Shown here piece by piece: positions 1 to 8,389 of a stretch of 59,839 nt of DNA. The position numbers and the translations under genes were made by a program. Source of the stretch: Rhodoluna sp. (GTDB lineage Bacteria; Actinomycetota; Actinomycetes; Actinomycetales; Microbacteriaceae); contig NZ_JAHEIM010000007.1 in assembly GCF_024639375.1 (NCBI RefSeq), forward strand, positions 1 through 59,839. The letters are read 5' to 3'. Numbering within the stretch: position 1 is the stretch's first letter; each line of letters begins with the position of its first letter. The notes under the pieces are model-generated. The model was not told the DNA's origin. It was given only the letters and a program-made list of their open reading frames with translations, and searched no databases.

Positions 1-598
1 AGCTTTTTAGAAGCTCCTTTGAAGAGCGGATGCGTGAAAGGTTTAGACCTGCACCTGAACCGCCCTTGAAGATCATTCCTTCTTCGCGATACCAGTTAAG
101 AATTGAATCCATTGAGTCGTCAACTGACAGGATGAAACATGCCGACACTTGCTGAGGACTCTTGGTTCCAACGTTGAACCAAACTGGAGAGTTGAAGCTG
201 AAGATCTGGTTCATCAGCATGTAGGTCAACTCGTGCTCAAAGATGGTTGCGTCTTCTTCGGTTGCAAAGTAACCGTGGTCGCGACCGGCCTGTGTGTAAG
301 TAAGCACAACACGGTTGATTAGCTGACGAAGGCTGTACTCACGCTCAGGAGTGCCAACGGCACCGCGGAAGTACTTGGTGGTAACGATTGTGCTGGCGTT
401 TAGGCTCCAGAATTCTGGGAACTCTACGCCGCGCTGCTCGAAGATTGTTTCGCCGGTCTGCCAGTTGGTCTGGACTACATCGCGATACTCCCAGTTGACC
501 TGGTCGTATGGGTGCACACCTTCGGTGGTGTAGATGCGGTTGATGGTGAGCCCTTTGCCCATGCCGGTGTTGTGGATGAAAGCTGTGGTGTCGGTCAC
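1..598 (-). CDS. nrdJ: Adenosylcobalamin-dependent (class II) ribonucleotide reductase, N-terminal part
   Basis: The visible 199 codons are the N-terminus of a class II ribonucleotide reductase; the gene runs off the left edge. The enzyme reduces ribonucleotides to deoxyribonucleotides with coenzyme B12. The translation includes VHPYDQVNWEYRDVV, FNSPVWFNVG, ACFILSVDDSMDSI and FKGGSGAGLNLSRIRSS, which are typical of the long actinobacterial NrdJ type. The GTG at 598 is chosen because AGAAAGG lies about nine bases upstream and the reading starts V/M-TDTTAFIHNTGMGKG. nrdR lies 72 bases upstream on the same strand, so the two are probably co-transcribed from the NrdR-box promoter near 1242. Family assignment is firm; the full length (about 950 residues in relatives) cannot be seen. 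Confidence 0.93.
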   Translation of the reverse strand, partial: MTDTTAFIHNTGMGKGLTINRIYTTEGVHPYDQVNWEYRDVVQTNWQTGETIFEQRGVEFPEFWSLNASTIVTTKYFRGAVGTPEREYSLRQLINRVVLTYTQAGRDHGYFATEEDATIFEHELTYMLMNQIFSFNSPVWFNVGTKSPQQVSACFILSVDDSMDSILNWYREEGMIFKGGSGAGLNLSRIRSSKELLKS

Positions 599-670
599 TG
601 CTTTGCCTTTCTTAGTTGTGGTTGTTTAAATTGCAAAAGTTGTTGGGCAATTGCTTGCCGCCCCCATTTG

Positions 671-1141
671 TTACTGCGGTTGTTGCATTTGTGCTTCGTG
701 ATTTGCACGCAGCACATTAATTGCCGCTTCGAAGTCCTCGAGTGTTTCCCACCCTTGGTAAACACTTGCGAAGCGCATAAATGCAACTTCATCGAGTTTT
801 CGTAGCGGTTCGAGAATGGCCAGGCCAATCTCATTTGCGTCGATTTGAGCAGCGCCCGTTGCGCGTACTGTCTCTTCGACTGTTTGGGCCAGCAGAGCTA
901 GATCCGATTCTGAAACCGGACGACCCTGGCAAGCCTTGCGGACACCGTTGACTATCTTTTGGCGACTAAACGGTTCAACCACTCCACTGCGCTTGACCAC
1001 AGTTAGCGATGCGGTTTCGGTGGTGCTGAAACGCATGCCGCATTCTGGGCACTGGCGACGACGGCGAATCGAGGATCCATCGTCTGAAGTTCTTGAATCG
1101 GTGACTCTTGAGTCGGGAAAGCGACAAAACGGGCAATGCAT
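671..1141 (-). CDS. nrdR: Transcriptional repressor NrdR
   Basis: 156 residues, the normal length for NrdR, the nucleotide-sensing repressor of ribonucleotide reductase genes. The zinc ribbon is intact (C3-x2-C6 and C31-x2-C34, with [17 protein letters not shown] between and after the pairs). An ATP-cone domain follows from about residue 48 ([18 protein letters not shown]). The start at 1141 has GAGAGGGG seven bases upstream. It precedes nrdJ in the same direction, and its own promoter region holds paired NrdR boxes, so autoregulation together with nrdJ is the simplest reading. The Met-His-Cys N-terminus is standard for the family. Confidence 0.97.
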   Translation of the reverse strand: MHCPFCRFPDSRVTDSRTSDDGSSIRRRRQCPECGMRFSTTETASLTVVKRSGVVEPFSRQKIVNGVRKACQGRPVSESDLALLAQTVEETVRATGAAQIDANEIGLAILEPLRKLDEVAFMRFASVYQGWETLEDFEAAINVLRANHEAQMQQPQ

Positions 1142-1167
1142 GCCATTTCCCCTCTCAAATCCAAAAG

Positions 1168-1176
1168 TTATCCACA
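1168..1176 (+). promoter_or_regulatory. DnaA box, consensus TTATCCACA
   Basis: TTATCCACA matches the classical DnaA box in every base. It lies 27 bases upstream of the nrdR start codon, in the predicted 5' leader. Two one-mismatch relatives follow in the opposite orientation: CTATCCACA at 1201-1209 and TTAACCACA at 1235-1243. In E. coli, DnaA boxes upstream of nrdAB couple dNTP synthesis to replication; a similar role here is inferred. Confidence 0.6.
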
Positions 1177-1192
1177 GATTTTGAGCGATTGC

Positions 1193-1208
1193 CTACTATA
1201 TGTGGATA
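1193..1208 (-). promoter_or_regulatory. NrdR box 1 (promoter-distal)
   Basis: The 16-mer CTACTATATGTGGATA matches the NrdR consensus (acaCwATATaTwGtgt) at 9 positions, including the full CTATAT core. Its core starts exactly 31 bases from that of box 2, the three-helical-turn spacing known for paired NrdR boxes. It overlaps a DnaA-box-like sequence (1201-1209). Confidence 0.75.
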
Positions 1209-1223
1209 GTTTTCTGTTCGTAG

Positions 1224-1239
1224 CCCCTATATCTTGTGG
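1224..1239 (-). promoter_or_regulatory. NrdR box 2 (promoter-proximal)
   Basis: CCCCTATATCTTGTGG matches the NrdR consensus at 12 of 16 positions. It covers the transcription start predicted from the -10-like hexamer TAGGTT at 1242-1247, a sensible place for a repressor. With box 1 it forms the expected 31-bp tandem pair upstream of nrdR-nrdJ. Confidence 0.8.
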
Positions 1240-1241
1240 TT

Positions 1242-1261
1242 AACCTACCATTCACTCGCGC
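1242..1261 (-). promoter_or_regulatory. Candidate nrdR-nrdJ promoter carrying the 18-bp element shared with pyrG
   Basis: On the minus strand GCGCGAGTGAATGGTAGG (1244-1261) runs into TTAACC, giving a -10-like TAGGTT at 1242-1247. A TTGAGC sits 18 bases upstream of it as a weak -35. The 18-mer recurs exactly in front of pyrG (53923-53940). The remainder of the 267-base gap up to hisD (1262-1408) is AT-rich, with only a weak GGCAG/CTGCC hairpin just after hisD. Confidence 0.5.
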
Positions 1262-1408
1262 AATTGCTCAAATCGGCGTGTCGCCAATTAAAGCCCTATT
1301 TTTGGCTAGATTTTGTGTGAAATTGCGCCCTTTTGAGCATTAAGACACCAGAAATTAATAAATGAAACCTTCGCCACTGCCCCAAATTTTGGCAGGCGCT
1401 GCCGACAA

Positions 1409-2737
1409 TTATTGGTCGAAGCGGGCGGTGATTGCCTCGCCGTGGGCTGGCAGCCCTTCGGCTTCAGCAAAATTAGCTACTAAGTCGGCGATTTCAGCCA
1501 ATCCAGCTCGGTTGTAGTCGATTACTTGCTGGGCTCGCATAAAGCTGTGCACACCCAGACCAGAACTAAATTTGGTCGCCTGGCCGGTTGGCAGCACGTG
1601 ACTGGAACCCGCCATGTAATCGCCAAGGCTCACCGGCGAGTAATCACCCATAAAGATGGCACCGGCATTGGTGATCTGCCCTAGTGTCGCTTCGTTACTC
1701 TCGGTGTGCAATTCAAGGTGCTCGGTGGCATAAAAGTTCGCAAACTGCGTGGCTGCGGATAGGTCATCCACCAGAACCACTGCCGATTGCTGGCCTTCGA
1801 GCGCGGCCTGCACGCGAGTGGCGTGCAAGGTCTTGCCGGCGATTTCGCCCAAGTCGTTGATCACTGCATTGGCCAGCTCAACCGAATTGGTGACCAACAC
1901 CGAAGCAGCCGCTTCATCGTGCTCAGCTTGGCTAACTAGGTCGAACGCAATGTAGCGAGCATTCGCACTCGCATCGGCCAAAATCAAAATTTCGGTGGTG
2001 CCAGCCTCAGAGTCGATGCCGATGGTGCCTCGCAAAGCGCGCTTGGCAGCAGCTACATAAATGTTGCCCGGGCCGGTCACCAGCGACACCGGCGCAAAGT
2101 CGATCTGCGGCAATCCATAGGCAAAGGCGGCAATCGCAGCGGGGCCACCCATGCAATAAACATCTTCAACTCCAAGCAGCGCCGCGGTGGCAAGCACGGT
2201 TGGGTGCGGGCGACCATTGAAATCTTTTTGGGCTGGTGAGGCAACCGCTAGGCGCGGCACGCCGGCAACCTGCGCTGGAACCACATTCATAATTACGCTC
2301 GACGGGTAAACCGCTTTGCCTCCTGGCACATAAAGCCCAACCGAATCAACCGGCTGCCAGCGTTGACGCACCACTGCCCCATTGCCCAGAGTAACCGAAG
2401 TGCCCTGCGGCAGGTTTTCGCGCGAAACTCTAAACACTCGCTCAATTGATTCTTCGATTGCTTTGCGCAACTCAGGCTTCAGTTCGGCCAATGCTCGCTT
2501 GAGCTCTTCTTGGCTTACTCGAATGGGGGTTGGGTCTACACCGTCACGCAATTTGGTGACATCAACTACGGCTTGGTCACCGCGGATGCGCACATCCTCG
2601 AGCAGTTCTGAAATTTGGGTGATCGCCTGGTTTACATCGACGGTGGCACGAGGCACCAAACGATTAACCGTGGCCGAATCAAATTTTTGACCGCGCAGGT
2701 CAACGGTGCGCAAGTTGATTGCTTTGCTTTCGCCCAT
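1409..2737 (-). CDS. hisD: Histidinol dehydrogenase
   Basis: Catalyses the last two steps of histidine synthesis, the NAD-dependent oxidation of L-histidinol to L-histidine, in the cytoplasm. Diagnostic segments are present in order: GLYVPGGKAVYPSSV, YCMGGPAAIAAFAYG, VTGPGNIYVAAAKR, IDSEAGTTEILI, SQAEHDEAA, ATEHLELH and GSSHVLPTG; the acidic and histidine positions used for zinc binding and catalysis look intact. I place the start at the ATG at 2737 (442 residues): the ATG at 2749 has no ribosome site of its own, and the GGAGGG just behind it serves the second ATG. No other his gene is adjacent. The divergent gene at 2809 shares a 60-base control region. Confidence 0.95.
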   Translation of the reverse strand: MGESKAINLRTVDLRGQKFDSATVNRLVPRATVDVNQAITQISELLEDVRIRGDQAVVDVTKLRDGVDPTPIRVSQEELKRALAELKPELRKAIEESIERVFRVSRENLPQGTSVTLGNGAVVRQRWQPVDSVGLYVPGGKAVYPSSVIMNVVPAQVAGVPRLAVASPAQKDFNGRPHPTVLATAALLGVEDVYCMGGPAAIAAFAYGLPQIDFAPVSLVTGPGNIYVAAAKRALRGTIGIDSEAGTTEILILADASANARYIAFDLVSQAEHDEAAASVLVTNSVELANAVINDLGEIAGKTLHATRVQAALEGQQSAVVLVDDLSAATQFANFYATEHLELHTESNEATLGQITNAGAIFMGDYSPVSLGDYMAGSSHVLPTGQATKFSSGLGVHSFMRAQQVIDYNRAGLAEIADLVANFAEAEGLPAHGEAITARFDQ

Positions 2738-2808
2738 GATGCCCTCCATACGGTTTATCCAATTCTAAACGGCAGGGTAACCTTGAACTGAGAGCAAGAG
2801 GCAAAGAC

Positions 2809-3315
2809 ATGTCCGAGTACCAACCAGAAATCGACCCAACCGAAGCTTTGCGTGCAGCATTTCGTCGCCACGCATCCGGAGTTTCAGTAATCACCCTCAC
2901 TTCAGCTGAGGGCAAGCCAGTGGGCTTTACAGCCACCTCAATGACTTCGCTTGGCGCTAACCCGCCACTTGCAAGTTTCAACGTGGCATCGGGTTCAAGC
3001 ACCTGGCCATCACTATGCCAGGCAACTCACGTGGCCATTCACACCCTCGGTCAGCGCAACTTGGCTTTGGCCCAGCGCATGGCTGCAGATCACACGCAGC
3101 GATTCACTCCAAGCGACTGGTCTTTTGGTGCCCACGGATTACCAATTTTGCAGGATGCCACCGCAGTAATGATTTGCAGCATTCGTGAGATTCACAATGT
3201 TGATTCAAACGCTGTTGTGATTGTGAATATTCTTGAGGGTCTTACAGGCCAAGAAGACGACGCGTTGCTTTATTACAACCGCCGCTACATGTCACCGGGT
3301 CGCGCGCTTAACTAA
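2809..3315 (+). CDS. Flavin reductase-like, FMN-binding split-barrel protein
   Basis: 168 residues with the flavin reductase-like split barrel: ALRAAFRRHASGVSVIT, GFTATSMTSLGANPPLASFNV near residues 45-65, and AIHTLGQRNLALAQRMA. Members reduce FMN or FAD with NAD(P)H, often feeding a two-component monooxygenase. No oxygenase partner is visible here, so the physiological role is open. GAGG lies eight bases before the ATG. The C-terminus ends in LLYYNRRYMSPG, usual for the family. It is divergent from hisD and ends only ten bases from the dnaE stop, with no terminator between the convergent genes. Confidence 0.85.
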   Translation: MSEYQPEIDPTEALRAAFRRHASGVSVITLTSAEGKPVGFTATSMTSLGANPPLASFNVASGSSTWPSLCQATHVAIHTLGQRNLALAQRMAADHTQRFTPSDWSFGAHGLPILQDATAVMICSIREIHNVDSNAVVIVNILEGLTGQEDDALLYYNRRYMSPGRALN

Positions 3316-3325
3316 TTTTTAGTTT

Positions 3326-6300
3326 TTAGCTCAGGCACTTGGCGCCAAGCAAAACTTTTAGTTCACCAATTAGATCAACTGTTACTCGCACGGTTGGCTG
3401 AAGCTTAAACATTCTTTCGCCGTCAACGCCCACCAATTTCACTTGAACTTCTGAGTCGCCTTGGTGCACCTTAAGAATTCGATCAAGCTCTTCGAGTGTT
3501 TCGCGCGTGGCATCTGCATCATTGACTCTGAGCACCAATGGGCCCACGTGTGTGTCTCCGGAACCTTCGATGGTCTCAATTGAATAAGCATTCAAACTCT
3601 TGCCATCATCTCGGTTGCTGATTCGTCCGCGCACCACAACCATCTGATCGGCCTGCAAGTTGCGACCAAACTCTTGATAGGTCTTGCCCATAAACATCAC
3701 GGTCATTTCACCTTCGAAATCTTCGATGGTTACCGCGCCGTAAGGATTACCCGAAGTGCGAGCAACTTTGTGTTGCACCTGAGTTACCAAACCTGCGATG
3801 GTGATTGTTTCACCATCTTTGAGGGTTTCACTCGCGGTGATTTCACCGATGGTCATTTGTGCGTATCTGGCCAACTGCGCTTCTCGCCCTGCGAGCGGGT
3901 GATCACTTACATAAAGACCGAGCATGTCTCGCTCATAGGCAAGCTTTTCTTTCTTTGGCCACTCTGGTCGATCTGGCACTGTCTGGTTGAAGGACTCACC
4001 AAGATCAACATCGTCAAAGAAAGATGCAAAGAGATCAACCTGGCCGGCAGCTTCGTTCTTTTTGAGTGAAGACTGTGAATCAACTGCCTCTTCGTGAATT
4101 TCAACAAGAGCGCGACGAGTGTGGCCCATCGAATCGAATGCTCCTGCTTTGGCAAGCGATTCAATCACACGCTTGCTGCAAACCACGGCTGGAACTTTTT
4201 TCAAGAAGTCATAGAACGAAGTGAAGCGACCCTTTTCTTCACGGGCATTGCGAATGCCTTCGACCACGTTTAGGCCAACGTTTCGAACCGCTCCCAAACC
4301 GAAACGAATGTCTTTGCCCACCGCGCTAAATTCTGCGATTGACTCATTCACATCAGGAGCTAAAACGTTGATTCCCATGCGTCGACATTCGCTCAGGTAA
4401 AGCCCAAGCTTGTCTTTCGAATCGCCCACCGAAGTCAACAGTGCTGCCATGTATTCGGCTGGATAGTTTGCCTTCAGATAGGCGGTCCAATAAGAAAGCA
4501 CGCCATAGGCGGCGCTGTGCGCGCGGTTGAAGGCGTAGTCGGCGAATGGCAGCAGCGTGTCCCAGAGGGCCTTTACCGCGGCATCTGAGTAGCCATTAGC
4601 CTTCATGCCTGCAGAAAAACCTTCGTACTGCTTGTCTAGTTCTTCTTTGTTTTTCTTACCCATTGCTCGACGCAGCAAGTCTGCTTTACCCAAGGTGAAG
4701 CCCGCTGCTTTTTGCGCGGCAGCCATCACCTGCTCCTGATAAACAATCAAACCGTAGGTCGGGTCAAGCACCTCCGATAATGATTCAGATAGCTCAGGGT
4801 GTACCGAGTCAACTTCTTGCAAACCGTTTTTACGCAGCGCATAGTTGGTGTGCGAGTTCATGCCCATCGGGCCAGGGCGGTACAAGGCAATAACCGCAGA
4901 GATGTGTTCAAACAGCGACGGCTTTAGCAAGCGAAGCAAAGAGCGCATCGCATTGCCATCAAGTTGGAATACACCCAAGGTGTCGCCGCGTGAAAGCAAC
5001 TCGAAAGTTGCAGGGTCGCTGTCTAGGTCAAGATCTTCAAGCACCACGGTTTCACCACGGTTTGATTTGATGTTGGCCAGTGTGTCATCAAGAACGGTTA
5101 GGTTTCGAAGACCCAAGAAGTCCATCTTCAAAAGACCCAACTTTTCACAAGGTGGCTGATCAAACTGAGTGATGATTGCGCCGTCATCTTCGCGCTTCAT
5201 GATTGGAATCACATCGATGAGCGGTTCTGCCGACATGATCACGCCAGCCGCGTGCACACCCCACTGGCGCTTAAGACTCTCGAGACCCTGTGCAAGCTCG
5301 AACACCTTGGCAGAGTCGGCATCGTTTTCAATAATTTCTCGGAAGTCAGCTGCTTCTTTATAGCGTTCAGATTTTTTGTCGATCAAATCGTTTAGAGCGA
5401 CATCGCGACCAAGCACCATCGGAGGCATCGCCTTGGTTAGTTTTTCACCAACCGAATATGGCATTGCCAAAACACGACCTGCGTCTTTCAACGCCTGTTT
5501 TGCCTTAATGGTTCCAAAGGTGACAATCTGCGCCACGCGGTCATCGCCATATTTATCTGACACATAGCGAATTACCTCACCGCGGCGGCGATCGTCAAAG
5601 TCAACATCGATGTCGGGCATCGAGATGCGCTCTGGGTTCAAGAAACGCTCGAAGATTAGACCGTGCTTCACCGGGTCTAGCTCGGTGATGCCAAGCGCAT
5701 AGGCAACGATTGAACCAGCTGCAGAGCCACGACCCGGGCCAACTCGAATGCCTTGAGCACGCGCCCAAGCAATGAAGTCAGCAACTACCAAGAAGTAGCC
5801 AGGAAAACCCATTTGCTTAATAACTTCGACTTCATAAGAAACCTGCTTGGCCTGCGCTTCTGGAATCTCACCGCGGTAGCGACGCTGCATGCCAGCGGCA
5901 ACTTCTTGATCAAACCAACTTGCTTCGGTGAATCCCTCCGGCACCGGGAATCGAGGCATTAGTTCACGCTCGACGAATTCAACCTCGCAACGCTCAGCAA
6001 TCAAAAGAGTGTTGTCACATGCCTCTGGATAGTCGGCAAACAGGGCACGCATCTGCGCCGGCGATTTCAAGTAGAACTCTTGGGAATCAAATTTGAATCG
6101 GTTTGGATCAATCAGTGTTGAGCCCGATTGCACGCACAGCAAAGCTTCATGCGCCGAAGCATCACCGGCGTGGGTGTAGTGCAAGTCGTTGGTGGCCAGC
6201 AGCGGCAGATCGAGATCTTTTGCAAGCTTCAATAGATCAGCCATCGTGCGGCGTTCGATATCTAAACCGTGATCCATGATTTCGGCATAGAAATTGCCCT

Positions 6301-6850
6301 TGCCAAAAATATCTTGATAGTCAGCGGCAGCTTGGCGCGCTTCGGCATATTGGCCCAAACGCAAACGAGTTTGAATTTCGCCAGAAACACATCCGGTGGT
6401 TGCAATCACACCCTTGCCATATTGCTGCAACAGTTCGCGGTCCATGCGCGGTTTGAAATAGAAACCTTCAAGCCAGGCTTTTGATGACATGCGAAACAGG
6501 TTGTACATGCCTTCGGTGTTCTGCGCGAACATGGTCATGTGGGTGTAGGCGCCACCGCCCGAAACATCATCTTCGCCACCACTGCCCCAGCGCACGCGAG
6601 TGCGATCTTGGCGTGCTGTGCCAGGCGAAAGGTATGCTTCGATGCCGATGATTGGTTTTACGCCGGCAGCTTTTGCAGTTTTATAAAAATCGAAGGCACC
6701 GTGATTATTGCCGTGGTCGGTAATGCCAATCGCAGGCATGCCCATTTCGGCAGCCGCTTCGGTGAGCGGCTTAATTCGGGCCGCACCATCGAGCATTGAG
6801 AATTCAGAGTGCACATGAAGGTGAACGAATGAGTCTTTATTGGTAGACAT
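3326..6850 (-). CDS. dnaE: DNA polymerase III alpha subunit
   Basis: The replicative polymerase, 1174 residues, full length for actinobacterial DnaE1. The N-terminal PHP domain (about 1-210) keeps metal-site motifs HLHVHSEFSMLDGA, GITDHGNNHG and ATNDLHYTHAGDA; in actinobacteria this domain is the proofreading exonuclease. The polymerase core contains GPGRGSAAGSIVAYALG and the catalytic PDIDVDFDDRR. An OB-fold lies near residue 1000-1080 (TIAGLVTQVQHKV). AAGGAG sits five bases before the ATG. It ends the division gene block, downstream of rluD, with its own candidate promoter in the 110-base gap. The PHP residues are complete, so exonuclease activity is expected. Confidence 0.98.
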   Translation of the reverse strand: MSTNKDSFVHLHVHSEFSMLDGAARIKPLTEAAAEMGMPAIGITDHGNNHGAFDFYKTAKAAGVKPIIGIEAYLSPGTARQDRTRVRWGSGGEDDVSGGGAYTHMTMFAQNTEGMYNLFRMSSKAWLEGFYFKPRMDRELLQQYGKGVIATTGCVSGEIQTRLRLGQYAEARQAAADYQDIFGKGNFYAEIMDHGLDIERRTMADLLKLAKDLDLPLLATNDLHYTHAGDASAHEALLCVQSGSTLIDPNRFKFDSQEFYLKSPAQMRALFADYPEACDNTLLIAERCEVEFVERELMPRFPVPEGFTEASWFDQEVAAGMQRRYRGEIPEAQAKQVSYEVEVIKQMGFPGYFLVVADFIAWARAQGIRVGPGRGSAAGSIVAYALGITELDPVKHGLIFERFLNPERISMPDIDVDFDDRRRGEVIRYVSDKYGDDRVAQIVTFGTIKAKQALKDAGRVLAMPYSVGEKLTKAMPPMVLGRDVALNDLIDKKSERYKEAADFREIIENDADSAKVFELAQGLESLKRQWGVHAAGVIMSAEPLIDVIPIMKREDDGAIITQFDQPPCEKLGLLKMDFLGLRNLTVLDDTLANIKSNRGETVVLEDLDLDSDPATFELLSRGDTLGVFQLDGNAMRSLLRLLKPSLFEHISAVIALYRPGPMGMNSHTNYALRKNGLQEVDSVHPELSESLSEVLDPTYGLIVYQEQVMAAAQKAAGFTLGKADLLRRAMGKKNKEELDKQYEGFSAGMKANGYSDAAVKALWDTLLPFADYAFNRAHSAAYGVLSYWTAYLKANYPAEYMAALLTSVGDSKDKLGLYLSECRRMGINVLAPDVNESIAEFSAVGKDIRFGLGAVRNVGLNVVEGIRNAREEKGRFTSFYDFLKKVPAVVCSKRVIESLAKAGAFDSMGHTRRALVEIHEEAVDSQSSLKKNEAAGQVDLFASFFDDVDLGESFNQTVPDRPEWPKKEKLAYERDMLGLYVSDHPLAGREAQLARYAQMTIGEITASETLKDGETITIAGLVTQVQHKVARTSGNPYGAVTIEDFEGEMTVMFMGKTYQEFGRNLQADQMVVVRGRISNRDDGKSLNAYSIETIEGSGDTHVGPLVLRVNDADATRETLEELDRILKVHQGDSEVQVKLVGVDGERMFKLQPTVRVTVDLIGELKVLLGAKCLS

Positions 6851-6913
6851 CGAAACTCCTTCTCTGCTCTGGCGGCTTCTACTCTGGCGGCAATTGCTGT
6901 TGCGCGAAAACCC

Positions 6914-6919
6914 AGCCTA
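6914..6919 (-). promoter_or_regulatory. Candidate dnaE promoter, -10 TAGGCT
   Basis: In the rluD-dnaE gap the minus strand reads CACGGTTAGGCT. The same 12 bases occur at 26780-26791, directly upstream of the polyprenyl synthase gene. TAGGCT fits the TAnnnT pattern of actinobacterial -10 elements and would leave a leader of about 60 bases containing the dnaE ribosome site. No good -35 is seen. Confidence 0.4.
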
Positions 6920-6960
6920 ACCGTGCCACCCATCGCGTTTGGTAGCCACGGCCGAGAAAC

Positions 6961-7887
6961 CTAGTTGCTGCGCAAAATATCCAAAGCCTTGGTGAGCTCT
7001 GCCGGATATTTGCTTTCAAATTCAACCTGATTACCGGTGATTGGGTGCTCGAAACTCAATTTGACGGCGTGCAACCACTGACGATTTAGGTGCACTTTGG
7101 CAGCCAACACTGGGTCGGCGCCATACATCGTGTCTCCCACCAGTGGGTGCCTAAATGCCGAGAAGTGAACGCGAATCTGGTGTGTGCGACCAGTCTCCAA
7201 AATAATTTCAACCAGCGACGCCGCGCGAAAAGCTTCGAGAGTTTCATAGTGGGTCACCGAGTGCTTGCCGTCGTTCATAACGGCGAACTTGAATTCATGC
7301 TTCGGATGTCTGCCAATTGGTGCATCGAAGGTTCCGTCCAGCGGATCAGCCAGGCCCTGAATTACCGCGTGATAAACCTTGTGAACTGCGCGGTCGCGAA
7401 AGGCCTGCTTCAAACGCGAATAGGCCAACTCGCTCTTAGCCAAAGTCATTAGTCCGCTGGTGCCAACATCCAAACGCTGCACAATGCCTTGACGTTCTTG
7501 CGCACCCGATGTCGCAATTTGAATCCCAAGCGCCAACAATGCCCCCGGCACGGTTGGTCCATCCCAACCCACCGAAGGGTGCGAGGCAACGCCTGCGGGT
7601 TTGTCGATCACGATGATGTCGTCATCCTGGTAAATGATCTTGAAGTCATCTACCTGCACCGGCACGATTTCAAGCGGATTGCTTGGGTCGGGCATTTGAA
7701 TTTCTAGAAATCCATCGGCAATAAGTTTGTCGGCCTTGCCGATAACTTTGCCATTTAGTGAAACCAAATCGGCTTCTAGCAGGTCGGCCGCAGCCGAACG
7801 CGAAACGCCAAGCAATTTAGCTAGACCTGCATCAGCGCGTTGCCCCACGATTCCATCTGGAACCGGCAACTGCTTTAGTTCAGCCAT
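6961..7887 (-). CDS. rluD: RluA/RluD-family 23S rRNA pseudouridine synthase
   Basis: About 308 residues from the ATG at 7887. An N-terminal S4 RNA-binding domain (about 20-80: RADAGLAKLLGVSRSAAADLL) is followed by the synthase domain with DDDIIVIDKPAGVASHP and the catalytic aspartate in QRLDVGTSGL, then ETGRTHQIRVHF. The family converts uridines of 23S rRNA to pseudouridine; the exact target is not readable from sequence. The start chosen overlaps the lspA stop (ATGGCTGA) with AAGG upstream; a TTG 18 bases further up is less likely. The lspA-rluD order is conserved in actinobacteria. Confidence 0.92.
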   Translation of the reverse strand: MAELKQLPVPDGIVGQRADAGLAKLLGVSRSAAADLLEADLVSLNGKVIGKADKLIADGFLEIQMPDPSNPLEIVPVQVDDFKIIYQDDDIIVIDKPAGVASHPSVGWDGPTVPGALLALGIQIATSGAQERQGIVQRLDVGTSGLMTLAKSELAYSRLKQAFRDRAVHKVYHAVIQGLADPLDGTFDAPIGRHPKHEFKFAVMNDGKHSVTHYETLEAFRAASLVEIILETGRTHQIRVHFSAFRHPLVGDTMYGADPVLAAKVHLNRQWLHAVKLSFEHPITGNQVEFESKYPAELTKALDILRSN

Positions 7888-8386
7888 CTGCCTTGGCGCG
7901 ACCAAGTTTTTCGCCGCGCGCGATGCGAATTACCGCGATCGAAACTGAAATAACAATTGCCATGTCGGCAAGGTTGAAAACCGCGAAGTTAAACGGAATT
8001 TGGATGTAGTCAACAACATGACCCACTCCAAAGCCCGGTGCACGAGTTAGTCGGTCAATCAGATTTCCAACTACTCCCCCAAGCAATACACCGGCAAGAA
8101 TTGCCCATCCGGTGGTTTGAATTTTGCGGCTCAAATAAAGCAGCGCCAGAGCTGCCAAGGTTGAAATGATTGTGAAGATCCAGGTAGCACCGCCACCAAT
8201 TGAAAATGCCGCTGAGTCATTGAACAACAGGTTTAGTTTCACCAAGTCACCGATGAGCGGCTGTGTTACACCTGGCGTAACCGAGGCAATCACAATGTTC
8301 TTAATGGCTTGGTCGGCACCGATAATTGCCCAAGCAATAATCAGCATCCAAAGTTGACGCTTTACCCGTTGGTTCGATTTAGCCAC
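7880..8386 (-). CDS. lspA: Lipoprotein signal peptidase (signal peptidase II)
   Basis: 168 residues with four predicted membrane segments (about 13-30, 65-85, 92-110, 135-155). This aspartic protease removes signal peptides from prolipoproteins. Family motifs are present: NDSAAFSIG, GVVGNLIDRL with the first catalytic Asp, and FNLADMAI with the second. The start is GTG at 8386, three bases after the divIVA stop. Its position between divIVA and rluD points to transcription as part of the division gene run. Confidence 0.95.
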   Translation of the reverse strand: MAKSNQRVKRQLWMLIIAWAIIGADQAIKNIVIASVTPGVTQPLIGDLVKLNLLFNDSAAFSIGGGATWIFTIISTLAALALLYLSRKIQTTGWAILAGVLLGGVVGNLIDRLTRAPGFGVGHVVDYIQIPFNFAVFNLADMAIVISVSIAVIRIARGEKLGRAKADG

Positions 8387-8389
8387 TTA

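Noticed and set aside
599-670. Possible B12 riboswitch before nrdJ
   Set aside because: Class II reductases are often under cobalamin riboswitches, but only 72 bases separate nrdR and nrdJ and no B12-box-like sequence is visible there.
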